This document shows, one piece after another, positions 1 to 9,258 of a stretch of 43,325 nucleotides of DNA. The position numbers were made by a program, and so were the translations under genes. The stretch spans positions 1-43,325 of the forward strand of contig JANYCA010000166.1 of the NCBI GenBank assembly GCA_025360525.1, read 5' to 3'. Every line of letters begins with the position of its first letter. Positions within the stretch are counted from its first letter, which is position 1. Under the pieces are notes generated by a model, which was not told the DNA's origin, did not search any database, and was given only the letters and a program-made list of their open reading frames with translations. Source of the DNA: Chitinophagaceae bacterium (GTDB lineage Bacteria > Bacteroidota > Bacteroidia > Chitinophagales > Chitinophagaceae).

Positions 1-380
1 CCGGTTGCCTGCCGGGCTATTTTTATGGCATTCTCCACACTCTCTGCACCTGAGTTGGTAAGCATTACTTTGGTATGCTCTCCATGCGGAAAAAGAGTTG
101 CCAGTTTTTCCGCCAGCTGCATGTACAGTTCATACGAAGCCACATTAAAACTGCAATGGATTAATTTGGCCGCCTGCTCTGCAATGGCTTTTACCACCGG
201 TGGCGGACAATGACCTGCATTTACCACACCAATACCACCTGCAAAATCTATCATGTCTTTTCCATCCGCATCGGTGATGATACTGCCACTTGCACTTGCG
301 GCTGTAGATGGATTAAAAATGCCAATGGCATTGGGTACAAATTGTTTTCTGCGGTCGAGTATTTTTTGTGAATTGGACAT
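1..380 (-). CDS. gabT: 4-aminobutyrate aminotransferase, N-terminal part (cut by window edge)
   Basis: Partial gene; about 126 codons are visible and the rest lies beyond base 1. Translation from the ATG at 380 begins MSNSQKILDRRKQFVPNAIG and includes DFAGGIGVVNAGHCPP and MLTNSGAESVENAIKIAR. These are the N-terminal signatures of class III PLP aminotransferases of the GabT type; the active-site lysine would be off-window. The family moves the amino group of GABA (or related omega-amino acids) to 2-oxoglutarate, giving succinate semialdehyde. It is cytoplasmic, with no signal peptide. The upstream neighbour, 123 bp away on the same strand, is a succinate-semialdehyde dehydrogenase-type gene, which supports a GABA role over ornithine or acetylornithine transamination. 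The exact omega-amino acid substrate is not proven by the visible part. Confidence 0.85.
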   Translation of the reverse strand, partial: MSNSQKILDRRKQFVPNAIGIFNPSTAASASGSIITDADGKDMIDFAGGIGVVNAGHCPPPVVKAIAEQAAKLIHCSFNVASYELYMQLAEKLATLFPHGEHTKVMLTNSGAESVENAIKIARQAT

Positions 381-503
381 GGGCGATTGGCAATGGTGAA
401 TGTATTAATAGTAAATATTTTATTTTTAATAGTTTTGGTCAATTGTCGATTAGAATGATGAAATTATTTATAACTAAGTATTTATCATTTACCATTCACC
501 ACC

Positions 504-1862
504 TTATCTCGAAGCTGCAATTGTTTTTGCGTTTACAAATTCCAAAATTCCCTGTCGGCCAAGCTCCCTGCCATAGCCAGATTTTTTAATGCCGCCAAAT
601 GGAAGCCTTGGATCACTTTTTACCAGCGAGTTGATGAAAACCGCACCCGTATTGATTTGCCGGGCAATGGCAATGCCACGATCCATATCTGCCGTCCATA
701 CACTGCCAGCCAAACCGTAAGGCGAATCATTGGCAATGCGTATTGCATCCGCTTCATCATTGGCGATAATAACGGCAGCCAATGGCCCAAATGTTTCTTC
801 GTCAAAAGCAGCCATTCCCTTAGCAACATTTACCAGCAGCGATGGTGAAAAATTACAACCATCTACAGCACCACCAAAATTGAGCGATGCTCCTTTGCTC
901 ACAGATTGCTGTAATTGTTTTTGGAGATTGGCAGCCAAGTCGAGTCTTGCCAATGGCCCCATCGTAGTAGCAGGATTGTAAGGATCACCTTGTTTAAAAC
1001 TCGGTAAAATAGAATAAACTTCCTGCAAAAAATCATCTACTGCATCTTTCAATACAATGAATCTTTTAGAGCCAATACAAGATTGGCCGGCATTCAGCAT
1101 TCTTGATTGCAAAGCCACGGTGGCGGCCTTTTTCATGTCTGCATCCGGCAATACAATCAGGGCATCGCTACCGCCCAATTCCAACAATGATTTTTTAATA
1201 TTTTTTCCAGCAAGCATGGCAACAGCACTGCCTGCTCTTTCGCTACCAGTTAATGTTACTGCCTGCACAATATTTGTCTCCAACAGCTTTTCTACCGCCG
1301 GCGTGTCAATAATCAGGGTTTGAAAAACACCCACAGGTGCGCCAGCTTCAATCATTATCTGCTCAATCATTTTGGCACAGCCACATACATTGGGCGCATG
1401 TTTCAGCAATGTAACATTGCCTGCCATCAGCGTAGGTGCCGCATAGCGAAATACCTGCCAGAAAGGAAAATTCCAGGGCATGATGGCCAATACCGCCCCA
1501 ATGGGTTCGTAGCTTACAAAACTTTTTTCGTAACCGGCATCCAACATTTCATCCTGCAAAAAATTGTGCGCATGAGTGGCGTAGTACTCACAAACTGTTG
1601 CACATTTTTCCACTTCGGCTTTTGCTTCGCCAATCACTTTCCCCATTTCATTGGTAATGAGTTCGGCCAGTTTGCTGCTATCATTTTTTAAGATTTCAGC
1701 AGCTTTGATAAATACGGCTGCCCGTTGCTCAAAGCTCATTTTTTTCCAAACTACAAAGGCAGATTCGGCAGCAGACAGACATTTATTAATGGCTGCATCA
1801 TCCATTAAAGGATACGCTGCAATTACTTCTTGGGTGTATGGATAGATAGACTGAAATATCAT
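504..1862 (-). CDS. NAD(P)-dependent succinate-semialdehyde dehydrogenase (aldehyde dehydrogenase family)
   Basis: A 452-residue cytoplasmic aldehyde dehydrogenase. The visible catalytic set is complete: oxyanion Asn131 in MPWNFPFWQ, general base Glu228 in LLELGGSDA, and nucleophile Cys262 in NAGQSCIGSKR. The length and the LLKHAPNVCGCA stretch fit the shorter Sad/YneI-like branch (about 460 residues) rather than the 480-residue GabD branch. The expected reaction is oxidation of succinate semialdehyde to succinate, the last step of GABA breakdown. It lies 6 bp downstream of the flavin amine oxidase and upstream of gabT, so all three are probably one transcript. A broader role on aminoaldehydes, such as 4-aminobutanal made by the oxidase, is possible; the family assignment is firm and the substrate is inferred from context. 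Confidence 0.88.
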   Translation of the reverse strand: MIFQSIYPYTQEVIAAYPLMDDAAINKCLSAAESAFVVWKKMSFEQRAAVFIKAAEILKNDSSKLAELITNEMGKVIGEAKAEVEKCATVCEYYATHAHNFLQDEMLDAGYEKSFVSYEPIGAVLAIMPWNFPFWQVFRYAAPTLMAGNVTLLKHAPNVCGCAKMIEQIMIEAGAPVGVFQTLIIDTPAVEKLLETNIVQAVTLTGSERAGSAVAMLAGKNIKKSLLELGGSDALIVLPDADMKKAATVALQSRMLNAGQSCIGSKRFIVLKDAVDDFLQEVYSILPSFKQGDPYNPATTMGPLARLDLAANLQKQLQQSVSKGASLNFGGAVDGCNFSPSLLVNVAKGMAAFDEETFGPLAAVIIANDEADAIRIANDSPYGLAGSVWTADMDRGIAIARQINTGAVFINSLVKSDPRLPFGGIKKSGYGRELGRQGILEFVNAKTIAASR

Positions 1863-1868
1863 GTTGAA

Positions 1869-3398
1869 TCAATTTTTTATCAATAAAATCTTTGCTGCAA
1901 TTTGTTGTGCAGCCACACGGCCGGTTTCTGCTGCACCATTCATAAATCCCTGAAATTGTCCACTCACATGCTCTCCGGCAAAATAAATATTGCCCACCGG
2001 CACAGCTTCCCAGCCTACAATACTGCTGTATTGTCCTTTTTTAAAGGAGGTATAACCACCCTTTGCAAAAGGTTGTTTTTCCCAGCAAAATTTAATGTGC
2101 TTTCCGGTAAACATTTCATCAGTTCCAGCATAAATTTTAGTTACTGCAGGTGTGTATTCCTGCAGCAACTGTTGTGGTTTATCAGTAAAAATTTTATCAG
2201 AAGATTTGCCCCCGCCAAATACCGTAAAACTACCTTCCGTATCCGATTGCATGTGTGTGCTATCCCAGCCGCAACCAAAGCTTTCATCTGTAAAACAATA
2301 ACCCTGCGTATTGGCTATACGCCAGGGTTTACTATTTATGCCCAGGATGAATTTGCTACTGTTGCCAACACCAAATTCATCAATGCATTTCCTTTTTTCT
2401 GCAGGCATAGGCAGGTCCATTTTTATGTGGCGGAGAATGCTGAAAGGCAGGGCCAGTAAAACATAATCGGCTGCAATGCTTACCGGTAATTTGTTATTAC
2501 TAAAACTCAAATCATACACACCATTTTTTTCTTTTATCGCAATCAACTCATGCTTCAGCTTCACCCTATCCTTTACTTTTGCATAGATAGCATCAGTCAA
2601 TTGCTGACTACCTCCCTTAATTTTAAAAATTTCATGCTCACCATAAAATCCGCCGGATTTATCCAGCATGATTAAAAAGTTCAATGATGATTGTTCGGCT
2701 ATTTCCATTCCATACTCACGGGAAAGCATCACATCGAGAAAATTATACAGCCAGCCGCTTATGCCAATGCCGGTTAAGTATTCTTTAATGGATTGATGAT
2801 CGAGCCGCTCCAATTGCGGGGCATTTTTATAATTCAATTCTTCCGGCAACGAAACAACATCTTTTACCAATTGTGCAACAAAAGGCTGCAATGCATTCAC
2901 CAGGTCTTTTTCACAATAAGTCTGGTTTTCAAAATACAGTACTTCTTTTTGAAAAGAATCTGTACGCAGATCATACAATGGCACATCAAGGTCTTTAGCC
3001 AATTGCAACAAATCTTCCTGATTGGCATCTACAAACTCCCCGCCTAAATCGGTGCTGAGATTATTGCCAAAGTAATTTTGTACTGTAAACATTCGGCCAC
3101 CTACTCTATTGGATGCCTCATAAACAGTGGTCGAAAGTCCTAACTTTTTTAACTGATACGCTGCATTTAACCCTGCCATACCTGCACCTACAATTACTAT
3201 ATTTTTTTTACTTGCCACATCATTGGCTTGTAAAAAAGAAGGTAGCATAACTGCTCCAGCCCCCAATATTGCTGCATTTTTTAAAAAACGTCTTCTACCC
3301 TCCTGCCTTTGCTGTAAAAGCTTTGCACTTGCTGCATCGCTTTGCATGGCTTTTTTAAAAGCAGTTGTAAAAGCCTTGGTAAAGTAATTGTGATGCAT
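1869..3398 (-). CDS. Tat-exported flavin monoamine/polyamine oxidase
   Basis: A 509-residue FAD-dependent amine oxidase. The N terminus has a long n-region, then twin arginines near residues 35-37 in GRRRFLKNAAILGAGAVMLP, a Tat signal for export of a folded flavoprotein. The dinucleotide-binding motif IVIVGAGMAGLNAAYQL follows at about 67-83, then the EASNRVGGRM motif typical of MAO/polyamine oxidases. The C terminus carries the second FAD motif (NIYFAGEHVSGQFQGFMNGA). Family members oxidise amines to aldehydes with release of ammonia and hydrogen peroxide. It sits 11 bp after the SusD gene and 6 bp before the aldehyde dehydrogenase. In context it probably oxidises an imported amine in the periplasm; the substrate (putrescine-like, aromatic or other) cannot be read from the sequence. 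L-amino-acid oxidase is an alternative within the same fold. Confidence 0.85.
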   Translation of the reverse strand: MHHNYFTKAFTTAFKKAMQSDAASAKLLQQRQEGRRRFLKNAAILGAGAVMLPSFLQANDVASKKNIVIVGAGMAGLNAAYQLKKLGLSTTVYEASNRVGGRMFTVQNYFGNNLSTDLGGEFVDANQEDLLQLAKDLDVPLYDLRTDSFQKEVLYFENQTYCEKDLVNALQPFVAQLVKDVVSLPEELNYKNAPQLERLDHQSIKEYLTGIGISGWLYNFLDVMLSREYGMEIAEQSSLNFLIMLDKSGGFYGEHEIFKIKGGSQQLTDAIYAKVKDRVKLKHELIAIKEKNGVYDLSFSNNKLPVSIAADYVLLALPFSILRHIKMDLPMPAEKRKCIDEFGVGNSSKFILGINSKPWRIANTQGYCFTDESFGCGWDSTHMQSDTEGSFTVFGGGKSSDKIFTDKPQQLLQEYTPAVTKIYAGTDEMFTGKHIKFCWEKQPFAKGGYTSFKKGQYSSIVGWEAVPVGNIYFAGEHVSGQFQGFMNGAAETGRVAAQQIAAKILLIKN

Positions 3399-3409
3399 CT
3401 TTTTTTAAA

Positions 3410-4795
3410 TTAAAAACCTGGATTTTGACTAAGCTTTTTATTGGTAGCCAATATTTCTCTTTGCGGAATTGGGAATACTGAATTGGTATTGTCCACACCT
3501 AAAACATCCTTTATTTTTTGAAAGCGAGCCAGATCGAAAAAGCGATGCCCTTCAAAATTTAATTCTGATAGACGCTCATCTAAAACAACTTGCAAAAAGG
3601 TATCCTCATCCGCAACATCAGCATCAGTTAGTGCATCCATGCCTCGGTTTTCCCTAAGCATATTGATATACTCCAAACCACCTCCTGAAAGCTTTTTTGC
3701 TTCCGCAGCTATCAGGTACATCTCTGCAATGCGCATGATATAGGCAGGATTATCCTTGGTTACTTCGCCCCGGTATTTCTGTGTTCTTCCGTCGGGCTGA
3801 ATACCTGCATCGTTATTTACAAAATCTACCAACTCGGCCCTTTTATCGGTGGGTCTTAATTCAAAAAAAGTATTCAGTTGCTGGCTGGCTAAAAAGAAAA
3901 CTTCTGTTCTTAATGCATCAGGACGTACATAAGTGGTACCATTAAAACTGCTTTGGTTTTGTGCATCAAAGCTTAATTCAAAAATAGATTCAGATGAAAG
4001 TCTGCCGGAATAAATAGTTGTAAAAGCATTTGCTCCCAGTAAAGAATAAGTACCATCATTAATAACTTCGGTTGCAAACAAAGCCGCTTTCACATAATCT
4101 TTCTGGTACAGGTAAACCCTTGCCAGCAGGGCTTTTACCAATTGCTGGTTGGCATATTTTGCTTCAATACCGCCACCCGCCAATAAGGTATTTGCATCCG
4201 TTAAATCTTTAATGATGACGGCATAAGATGCAGCAACTGTGCTCCTTAGTACAATGTCCGTTGCTTTTTGTACAGTAGTTACCAAAGGAATACCATAGGG
4301 AGAAGCATTGTCCCAATGATAGCCAAACATCCGGAGTACATCAAAATGAACCATTGCCCTAATGGCTAGTACCTGCCCCTTGATGCTTTTCTTTTCATCG
4401 GCAGAAAGATTGGCATCAGTAATTCCATCTACCACTCCTACAATTTCATTGGCATTAGCAATGCATTTATACATGGCCAGGTACATTTTTTCAGCATATA
4501 AATTTGAACTGGTAATGGCATGTGCGCCCACTTCATTCAATGCTGGAATATCATAACCGCCTGCAGTACAAACATCACTATTGAGATCGGCCATTAATGG
4601 ATAATAGGCACCATAATAATCCCGTTGCTGCAAATTATTGTACAAGCCAGTTAATGCAGAACGCAGGCCGTCTGCATTCTTAAATACCTGATCGGTTGGT
4701 ACATCATTGGGCGAGCTAACATCTAATTTTTGACAAGAAAATAAGAGTATGCTTGCTAAACAAATCGCCAATATATTGTTGAGTACTTTTTTCAT
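3410..4795 (-). CDS. susD: SusD/RagB-family outer-membrane lipoprotein (amine locus)
   Basis: A 461-residue SusD-like protein. It starts MKKVLNNILAICLASILLFSC, a lipoprotein signal with the acylated cysteine at 21. The SusD-like TPR region then follows, with the typical features GLYNNLQ, the VHFDVLRMFGYHW type of helix, a MRIAEMYLIAAEA segment and the C-terminal ERLSELNFEGHRFFDLARF motif. SusD proteins sit on the cell surface as the lid of a SusC TonB-dependent transporter and bind the ligand. It is 20 bp downstream of the SusC gene and 11 bp upstream of the amine oxidase. At 461 residues it is shorter than many glycan SusDs, which are often above 500. No glycan-degrading enzyme is in this operon, so the cargo may be an amine, a peptide or an aminated compound. 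Confidence 0.93.
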   Translation of the reverse strand: MKKVLNNILAICLASILLFSCQKLDVSSPNDVPTDQVFKNADGLRSALTGLYNNLQQRDYYGAYYPLMADLNSDVCTAGGYDIPALNEVGAHAITSSNLYAEKMYLAMYKCIANANEIVGVVDGITDANLSADEKKSIKGQVLAIRAMVHFDVLRMFGYHWDNASPYGIPLVTTVQKATDIVLRSTVAASYAVIIKDLTDANTLLAGGGIEAKYANQQLVKALLARVYLYQKDYVKAALFATEVINDGTYSLLGANAFTTIYSGRLSSESIFELSFDAQNQSSFNGTTYVRPDALRTEVFFLASQQLNTFFELRPTDKRAELVDFVNNDAGIQPDGRTQKYRGEVTKDNPAYIMRIAEMYLIAAEAKKLSGGGLEYINMLRENRGMDALTDADVADEDTFLQVVLDERLSELNFEGHRFFDLARFQKIKDVLGVDNTNSVFPIPQREILATNKKLSQNPGF

Positions 4796-4815
4796 GATTG
4801 TTCTTTTAAAAAAGA

Positions 4816-7800
4816 TTAAAGATTAAGGTTGAAACCAAAGGTGAAAGTTCTGGCCGGCGGATAGGCTGCATAGTCTACACCTGCCGTCCGGTCTATGTTT
4901 CCTCCATTGGAACTTACTTCGGGATCAAAGCCTTTATATTTTGTAAACACCAACAGGTTTTGCACTTGTGCATACACTCTTAAACCTGTTAAAAACTTAA
5001 GCGTTTTTTTACTGAAAGTATAGCCAATATTTACGGTTCTGATCCTGAAGAAAGACGCATCTTCCACAAACATGGAAGAGTTTTCAATATAATTTTTGGT
5101 AATAAAAGACGGGCGAGGCACATCTGTAATATCACCCGCTTTTTGCCACCTGTTCAATGAGTTTACAGAGTTATTGGCATATACCTGGCCAAGTCCGCCA
5201 CCATTACTATACCCTAAATTTTCCCATACCGGCCTTATAAGATTGTACACTTTATTACCTACACTAAATTGCGTTGCAATCATCAGGTCAATATTTTTGT
5301 AGCGTAGGTTATTGGTTAAACCGCCATAAAAATCCGGTCTTGCTTTACCGAGTATCTGTGCATCATCTGCGTCTATTACACCATTTTTATCAAGGTCTTC
5401 AAAAGTGGCATCGCCGGTTTGAGGATTTACACCTGTAAATTTTACACCCCAAAAACTACCAACCGGCTGGCCAACTTTTAAAATATGAGTTGGATTTAAA
5501 TCGTTGAATGCACTGAGCAATTGATTATCGATAGGAGTTTTTAAAAGCGTATTTTTTTGATAAGTAATATTAAAATTGGTGGACCATCTAAAATTTGCCG
5601 TATTAATATTTCTGGTAGTTACATTAAATTCAAAGCCTTTGTCTTCTACTTCTCCCCCATTGGTAAGCAGGGTGGCAAAGCCAGTTGTACCGGCAATTGG
5701 CACATAGTTGAGCAAGTCTGTGCGGGTGTTTACAAAGTAATCGGCAGAACCGCTGATTACGCCAGTCCATAATTCAAAATCGATACCTACATTGACTCCC
5801 CTGTTTTTTTGCCAGGTAAGATTGGGATCGGTAATCAGCTTTGGTTTTAAACCGGATTGACCATTGTAAATAGCAGGTTGCCAAAGTGGTTTATTTTGAT
5901 AATCACCAATTTCCTGATCGCCGGTAAACCCATAACTGGCCCTTAGCTTGAGAGCGGTGATGGTATTGCTGGATTGCATAAAATTTTCTTTGTTCATATT
6001 CCAGCCAACACTGAATGATGGGAAATAACCGTATTGTTTGCCGGCAGGAAAACGGGAAGAACCATCAGAACGAATTACAAAGCTGGCGAGGTATTTATTG
6101 TTGTAGTCGTAGGTTAGTCTTGCCAGGTAAGAATGTAACCTGTTGTTGCCGCCTGGAGGTACCGGCGTACGGGTAATGATGGCTGCAACAGATACATCTG
6201 ATAAACCACTGCCTAACGGAAAGCCTTGGCCCGAAACAGCATTTCTATCAGAAGTGGAGCTTTGTTGCGTAAAGCCTGCCAATGCACCAATAGTATGTTT
6301 GCTGAAGGATTTTTGATAGCTCAATATATTTTCATTTAACCAAACGGTGCTGGTAAAATTAGCCTTGGTTGCCCTGCCGCCAATTGGAGCACCATCTGTA
6401 GTAAGTGGTGAGATAAAAAGTTTATCCTGCAAAGCCGAATAATCTACACTCCAGGAAGTTTTAAACTTTAATGCACTGGTAATTTTGTATTCTGCAAAGG
6501 CAGAACCAAGGGCTCGGTAACCATCGGTAGTACCAACAATTTCATGTGCAGATTTTACAGGATTATCAGATAACCAACTGGCCTGGTAATCTTCAAATTT
6601 TGCATAATTGCCAGCCGCATCGTATACTGGCATTAATGGCGAAGCACCCAATGCATTGGTAACAATACCGCTATAGGTGTCATCATTAAAGCTGCGCCTG
6701 TTAAGTGTTTTAGATAATGAAACACTTGTACCAATCAATAAACGATCGTTTACAGAATGATCAATATTAATACGGGCATTCATGCGTTTGAAATAATTTT
6801 CTATTACAATTCCCTGCTGATCAAAATATCCACCACTCATGTAAAAACGGGTTTTATCATTACCACCTTTTACATTTACTTCGTAGTTGTTGATGGGTGC
6901 AGTACGAAAAATTTGATCGAGCCAAACAGTATTGGTATTGCCTGCTGCATAGTTCAATGGGTCGGTTAAAACTGTTGCATCAAAGCCAGCACCAAAAACA
7001 CTGGAGTCTGCATTGTACAATTTAAGATCGTTGCTGCGTGCCTCGTTGATAAAATCTACAAACTGATTGCCATTTAAAAACTTAATTGTTTTGGCTACTT
7101 TTTGCAAACCGCTGTACATATTAAATCCAATCTGCGATTTGCCTGCTTTACCTTTTTTTGTGGTTACCAGCACAACGCCATTAGATGCCCTTGCACCATA
7201 AATGGCTGCAGAAGATGCATCTTTCAATATTTCGATGGATTCAATGTCATCCGGATTAATATCTGAAATGGAACTTATGTTTTGCCCTTGTCCAACTTCT
7301 TCGCCGGTAGTATTAAAGGAGGTGGATAAAGACGAATTGCTTTCGCTGATCATTGGAATACCATCCACTACATACAATGGATTTTGTGCTCCACGGATAC
7401 TTACCAGCAAACCTGCACCCGGCGTACCGGATGGCGAAGTAACATTGATACCGGAGAGTTTGCCCTGAATACTGCTGGCAAGGTTTGTTACTGGTTGGTT
7501 TTTAAAATCTTTATTACCAATCGAAGCTACCGCACCGGTAAGATTTGATTTTTTCTGCGTGCCATAGCCGACCACTACGACATCCGCCAACTGACTGGCA
7601 GATTCCTGCAATACGATGATGACATTGCTTTGCCCTTTTACATCAAAATGTTTGGGCTTGTACCCAACAATTGAAAACTCAATACTGCTGTTTGCATCAG
7701 GCAATAAAAGTGAAAAGACTCCATCAACAGTGGTGGTTGTTCCAATGCTTTTACTATCTCCTTTAATACCAACAGATACTCCCTGAAGCGGATTACCAAG

Positions 7801-7911
7801 CTGGTCTTTTACGATTCCCTTTACCTTAAAACTTTGTGCTAAAGACAAAAATGGAAGGACCAGGAAAAAGAAAATTGATGCAGCACAATGCAGTTGTTTT
7901 TGTGGAATCAT
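4816..7911 (-). CDS. susC: SusC/RagA-family TonB-dependent outer-membrane transporter (amine locus)
   Basis: A 1031-residue TonB-dependent transporter. A signal peptide ending near FLSLAQS is followed by a carboxypeptidase-regulatory-like domain (about 30-110, KGIVKDQLGNPLQGVSVGIK), then a TonB-box-like DVVVVGYGTQ. The plug follows with the SusC signature PLYVVDGIP and IEILKDASSAAIYGARASNGVVLVTTKKG, and then the 22-strand barrel. The C terminus ends in an aromatic-rich strand (ARTFTFGFNLNL). No secretin/STN domain is visible, so it is not the anti-sigma-coupled form. It imports its ligand across the outer membrane with TonB energy, together with the downstream SusD. It leads the operon that encodes the amine oxidase, aldehyde dehydrogenase and GABA aminotransferase, and is divergent from the gene at 8105. 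Confidence 0.95.
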   Translation of the reverse strand: MIPQKQLHCAASIFFFLVLPFLSLAQSFKVKGIVKDQLGNPLQGVSVGIKGDSKSIGTTTTVDGVFSLLLPDANSSIEFSIVGYKPKHFDVKGQSNVIIVLQESASQLADVVVVGYGTQKKSNLTGAVASIGNKDFKNQPVTNLASSIQGKLSGINVTSPSGTPGAGLLVSIRGAQNPLYVVDGIPMISESNSSLSTSFNTTGEEVGQGQNISSISDINPDDIESIEILKDASSAAIYGARASNGVVLVTTKKGKAGKSQIGFNMYSGLQKVAKTIKFLNGNQFVDFINEARSNDLKLYNADSSVFGAGFDATVLTDPLNYAAGNTNTVWLDQIFRTAPINNYEVNVKGGNDKTRFYMSGGYFDQQGIVIENYFKRMNARINIDHSVNDRLLIGTSVSLSKTLNRRSFNDDTYSGIVTNALGASPLMPVYDAAGNYAKFEDYQASWLSDNPVKSAHEIVGTTDGYRALGSAFAEYKITSALKFKTSWSVDYSALQDKLFISPLTTDGAPIGGRATKANFTSTVWLNENILSYQKSFSKHTIGALAGFTQQSSTSDRNAVSGQGFPLGSGLSDVSVAAIITRTPVPPGGNNRLHSYLARLTYDYNNKYLASFVIRSDGSSRFPAGKQYGYFPSFSVGWNMNKENFMQSSNTITALKLRASYGFTGDQEIGDYQNKPLWQPAIYNGQSGLKPKLITDPNLTWQKNRGVNVGIDFELWTGVISGSADYFVNTRTDLLNYVPIAGTTGFATLLTNGGEVEDKGFEFNVTTRNINTANFRWSTNFNITYQKNTLLKTPIDNQLLSAFNDLNPTHILKVGQPVGSFWGVKFTGVNPQTGDATFEDLDKNGVIDADDAQILGKARPDFYGGLTNNLRYKNIDLMIATQFSVGNKVYNLIRPVWENLGYSNGGGLGQVYANNSVNSLNRWQKAGDITDVPRPSFITKNYIENSSMFVEDASFFRIRTVNIGYTFSKKTLKFLTGLRVYAQVQNLLVFTKYKGFDPEVSSNGGNIDRTAGVDYAAYPPARTFTFGFNLNL

Positions 7912-7954
7912 GTGGAAATATTTTACAGTTTAATTTTGGTAATTCAAAAGTAGC

Positions 7955-7962
7955 CATTGGCA
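7955..7962 (-). promoter_or_regulatory. Candidate -7 promoter element for the SusC operon
   Basis: On the minus strand this reads TACTTTTG, an exact match to the Bacteroidota sigma-70 type -7 consensus TAnnTTTG. It lies 43 bp upstream of the SusC start codon. A clear TTTG-like -33 box at the usual spacing is not visible, so the call rests on the -7 match and position. Confidence 0.4.
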
Positions 7963-8045
7963 TTGAAATAAAAACTACGTCAAAAGATAATCCAGTAAAA
8001 AATTAAACTATTGATAATCAATATATTTTTTAAGTCAAAACTTAG

Positions 8046-8053
8046 TAAATTTG
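8046..8053 (+). promoter_or_regulatory. Candidate -7 promoter element for the gene at 8105
   Basis: TAAATTTG matches the Bacteroidota -7 consensus TAnnTTTG and lies 51 bp before the ATG at 8105. The -33 element is not obvious. The short word GTCAAAA/GAGTCAAA recurs in this divergent spacer (about 7979, 8034 and 8056) and could be a binding word, but it is too short to be secure. Confidence 0.35.
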
Positions 8054-8104
8054 AGAGTCAAAAGAAATGCAGGATTTGACTTAAGCAAAAAATGTCCATA
8101 AAAT

Positions 8105-9115
8105 ATGCTGTTAAGCAATAAAATAAAAAAAGCGGTAGAGCTGCATCCGGAAATAATAAAGCTGTTATATCCGGAAAATAAAATGAATGGATGGGCAAAT
8201 TTAACCCGTACTCATTTTAATAATGTGGCCCAGGTAATTAATAAAAAAGTTACCCAAGCTGTCATCCATAATGTTGATTTGGTAGCACACAATTTTGTAA
8301 TTGGCAAACTGAAAATTGAGAAAGATATATTGAACCTCCGGTGCGTATCGGTGGCCGGCTTTATACAGCATTTAAGCAATTGCAGTGAATACCAGCTATA
8401 TAATTGGGTGAGTGGTAAAACACTCCACAGCTATTGGAGCAATGGCAGCGCCAAAGATGTAAAAGTAAATGCGCTATTAGTTTTTTTGCAAGTACCATTA
8501 AGCGATTGGGATTATTGGATAAAAGATAGGAAAGCACCAGACAGTATTCAACAATCAATGACATCTTTTCCCTTTAAAACAGTGGAGCTTAACCATGCTT
8601 CATTGGCGATTGTAAAAAAATATTACACGGGCAATTATTATTTGTACTATCAAAAATCGGATGGCAGCAGCAATATCATTAAAACCCCTTTTGTAATAAA
8701 AGAACAACCCAATGGCGAGCTGTTGGTGCAGTCCATTTCGGAAGGGCACCGGTATATTGGAAAAGTAATGAGCCTAAGAGACGGCTGCCTTTACATCAAC
8801 TGTCAGAACCTTGATTTTGAAGAAATGGAGCAATATGTTTTTAATATTGGGCTTGAAACAAACCCCGAAGTTTTGTTTGGGGTATCTACCACCGTGAGTG
8901 TAAAAGAGCGACTTGGTGTAGCACTTAAAAATGTGCTGGTAAAACAAAAACACCATGAAGCCGCCTTTGAAAATGAGCAGGAAATAGAAATACCTTTTAG
9001 CAAAATATACAACAGTAATAGCGAGGAGGCCGTTATAGTAGGTTATCTAAAAAAGAGTGTGGCCAATATTATAAAAACAAAAAGCTGTTGCAACCTAAGC
9101 GATTTGGTGCAATGA
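8105..9115 (+). CDS. Unrecognised protein divergent from SusCD; probable regulator
   Basis: A 336-residue protein with no signal peptide or membrane segment that I can see, so probably cytoplasmic. I do not recognise a named family. The N-terminal half is helical. The stretch at about 93-137, with LYNWVSGKTLHSYW and then VNALLVFLQVPLSDWDYWI, resembles the small helical DNA-binding-like modules of Bacteroidota proteins, in which a helix is followed by a 'yLgf.sW.dF' type motif. From about 170 a beta-rich domain begins (YYTGNYYLYYQKSDG, ISEGHRYIGKVMSL), which might sense a ligand. It is transcribed divergently from the SusC operon over a 193-bp spacer, the usual position of a locus-specific regulator. 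The regulatory role is inferred from position and from the weak N-terminal resemblance only. Confidence 0.5.
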   Translation: MLLSNKIKKAVELHPEIIKLLYPENKMNGWANLTRTHFNNVAQVINKKVTQAVIHNVDLVAHNFVIGKLKIEKDILNLRCVSVAGFIQHLSNCSEYQLYNWVSGKTLHSYWSNGSAKDVKVNALLVFLQVPLSDWDYWIKDRKAPDSIQQSMTSFPFKTVELNHASLAIVKKYYTGNYYLYYQKSDGSSNIIKTPFVIKEQPNGELLVQSISEGHRYIGKVMSLRDGCLYINCQNLDFEEMEQYVFNIGLETNPEVLFGVSTTVSVKERLGVALKNVLVKQKHHEAAFENEQEIEIPFSKIYNSNSEEAVIVGYLKKSVANIIKTKSCCNLSDLVQ

Positions 9116-9258
9116 GATGCTATGAAATTAAAACGGTGGCAAATGTAAATGGTGTACTATGAGTTACCCGCAATTAACCCTATTGAAGTACTTCAGGCTT
9201 CATCGTAATGATTCAAAATGAATGACTTTTTTGAAGAAAATTCTACTTAAAAACGTTA

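Noticed and set aside
9116..9258. Palindrome TGAAGTACTTCA in the convergent spacer as a terminator
   Set aside because: The stem has no loop and no T-run; I see no convincing terminator in this gap.
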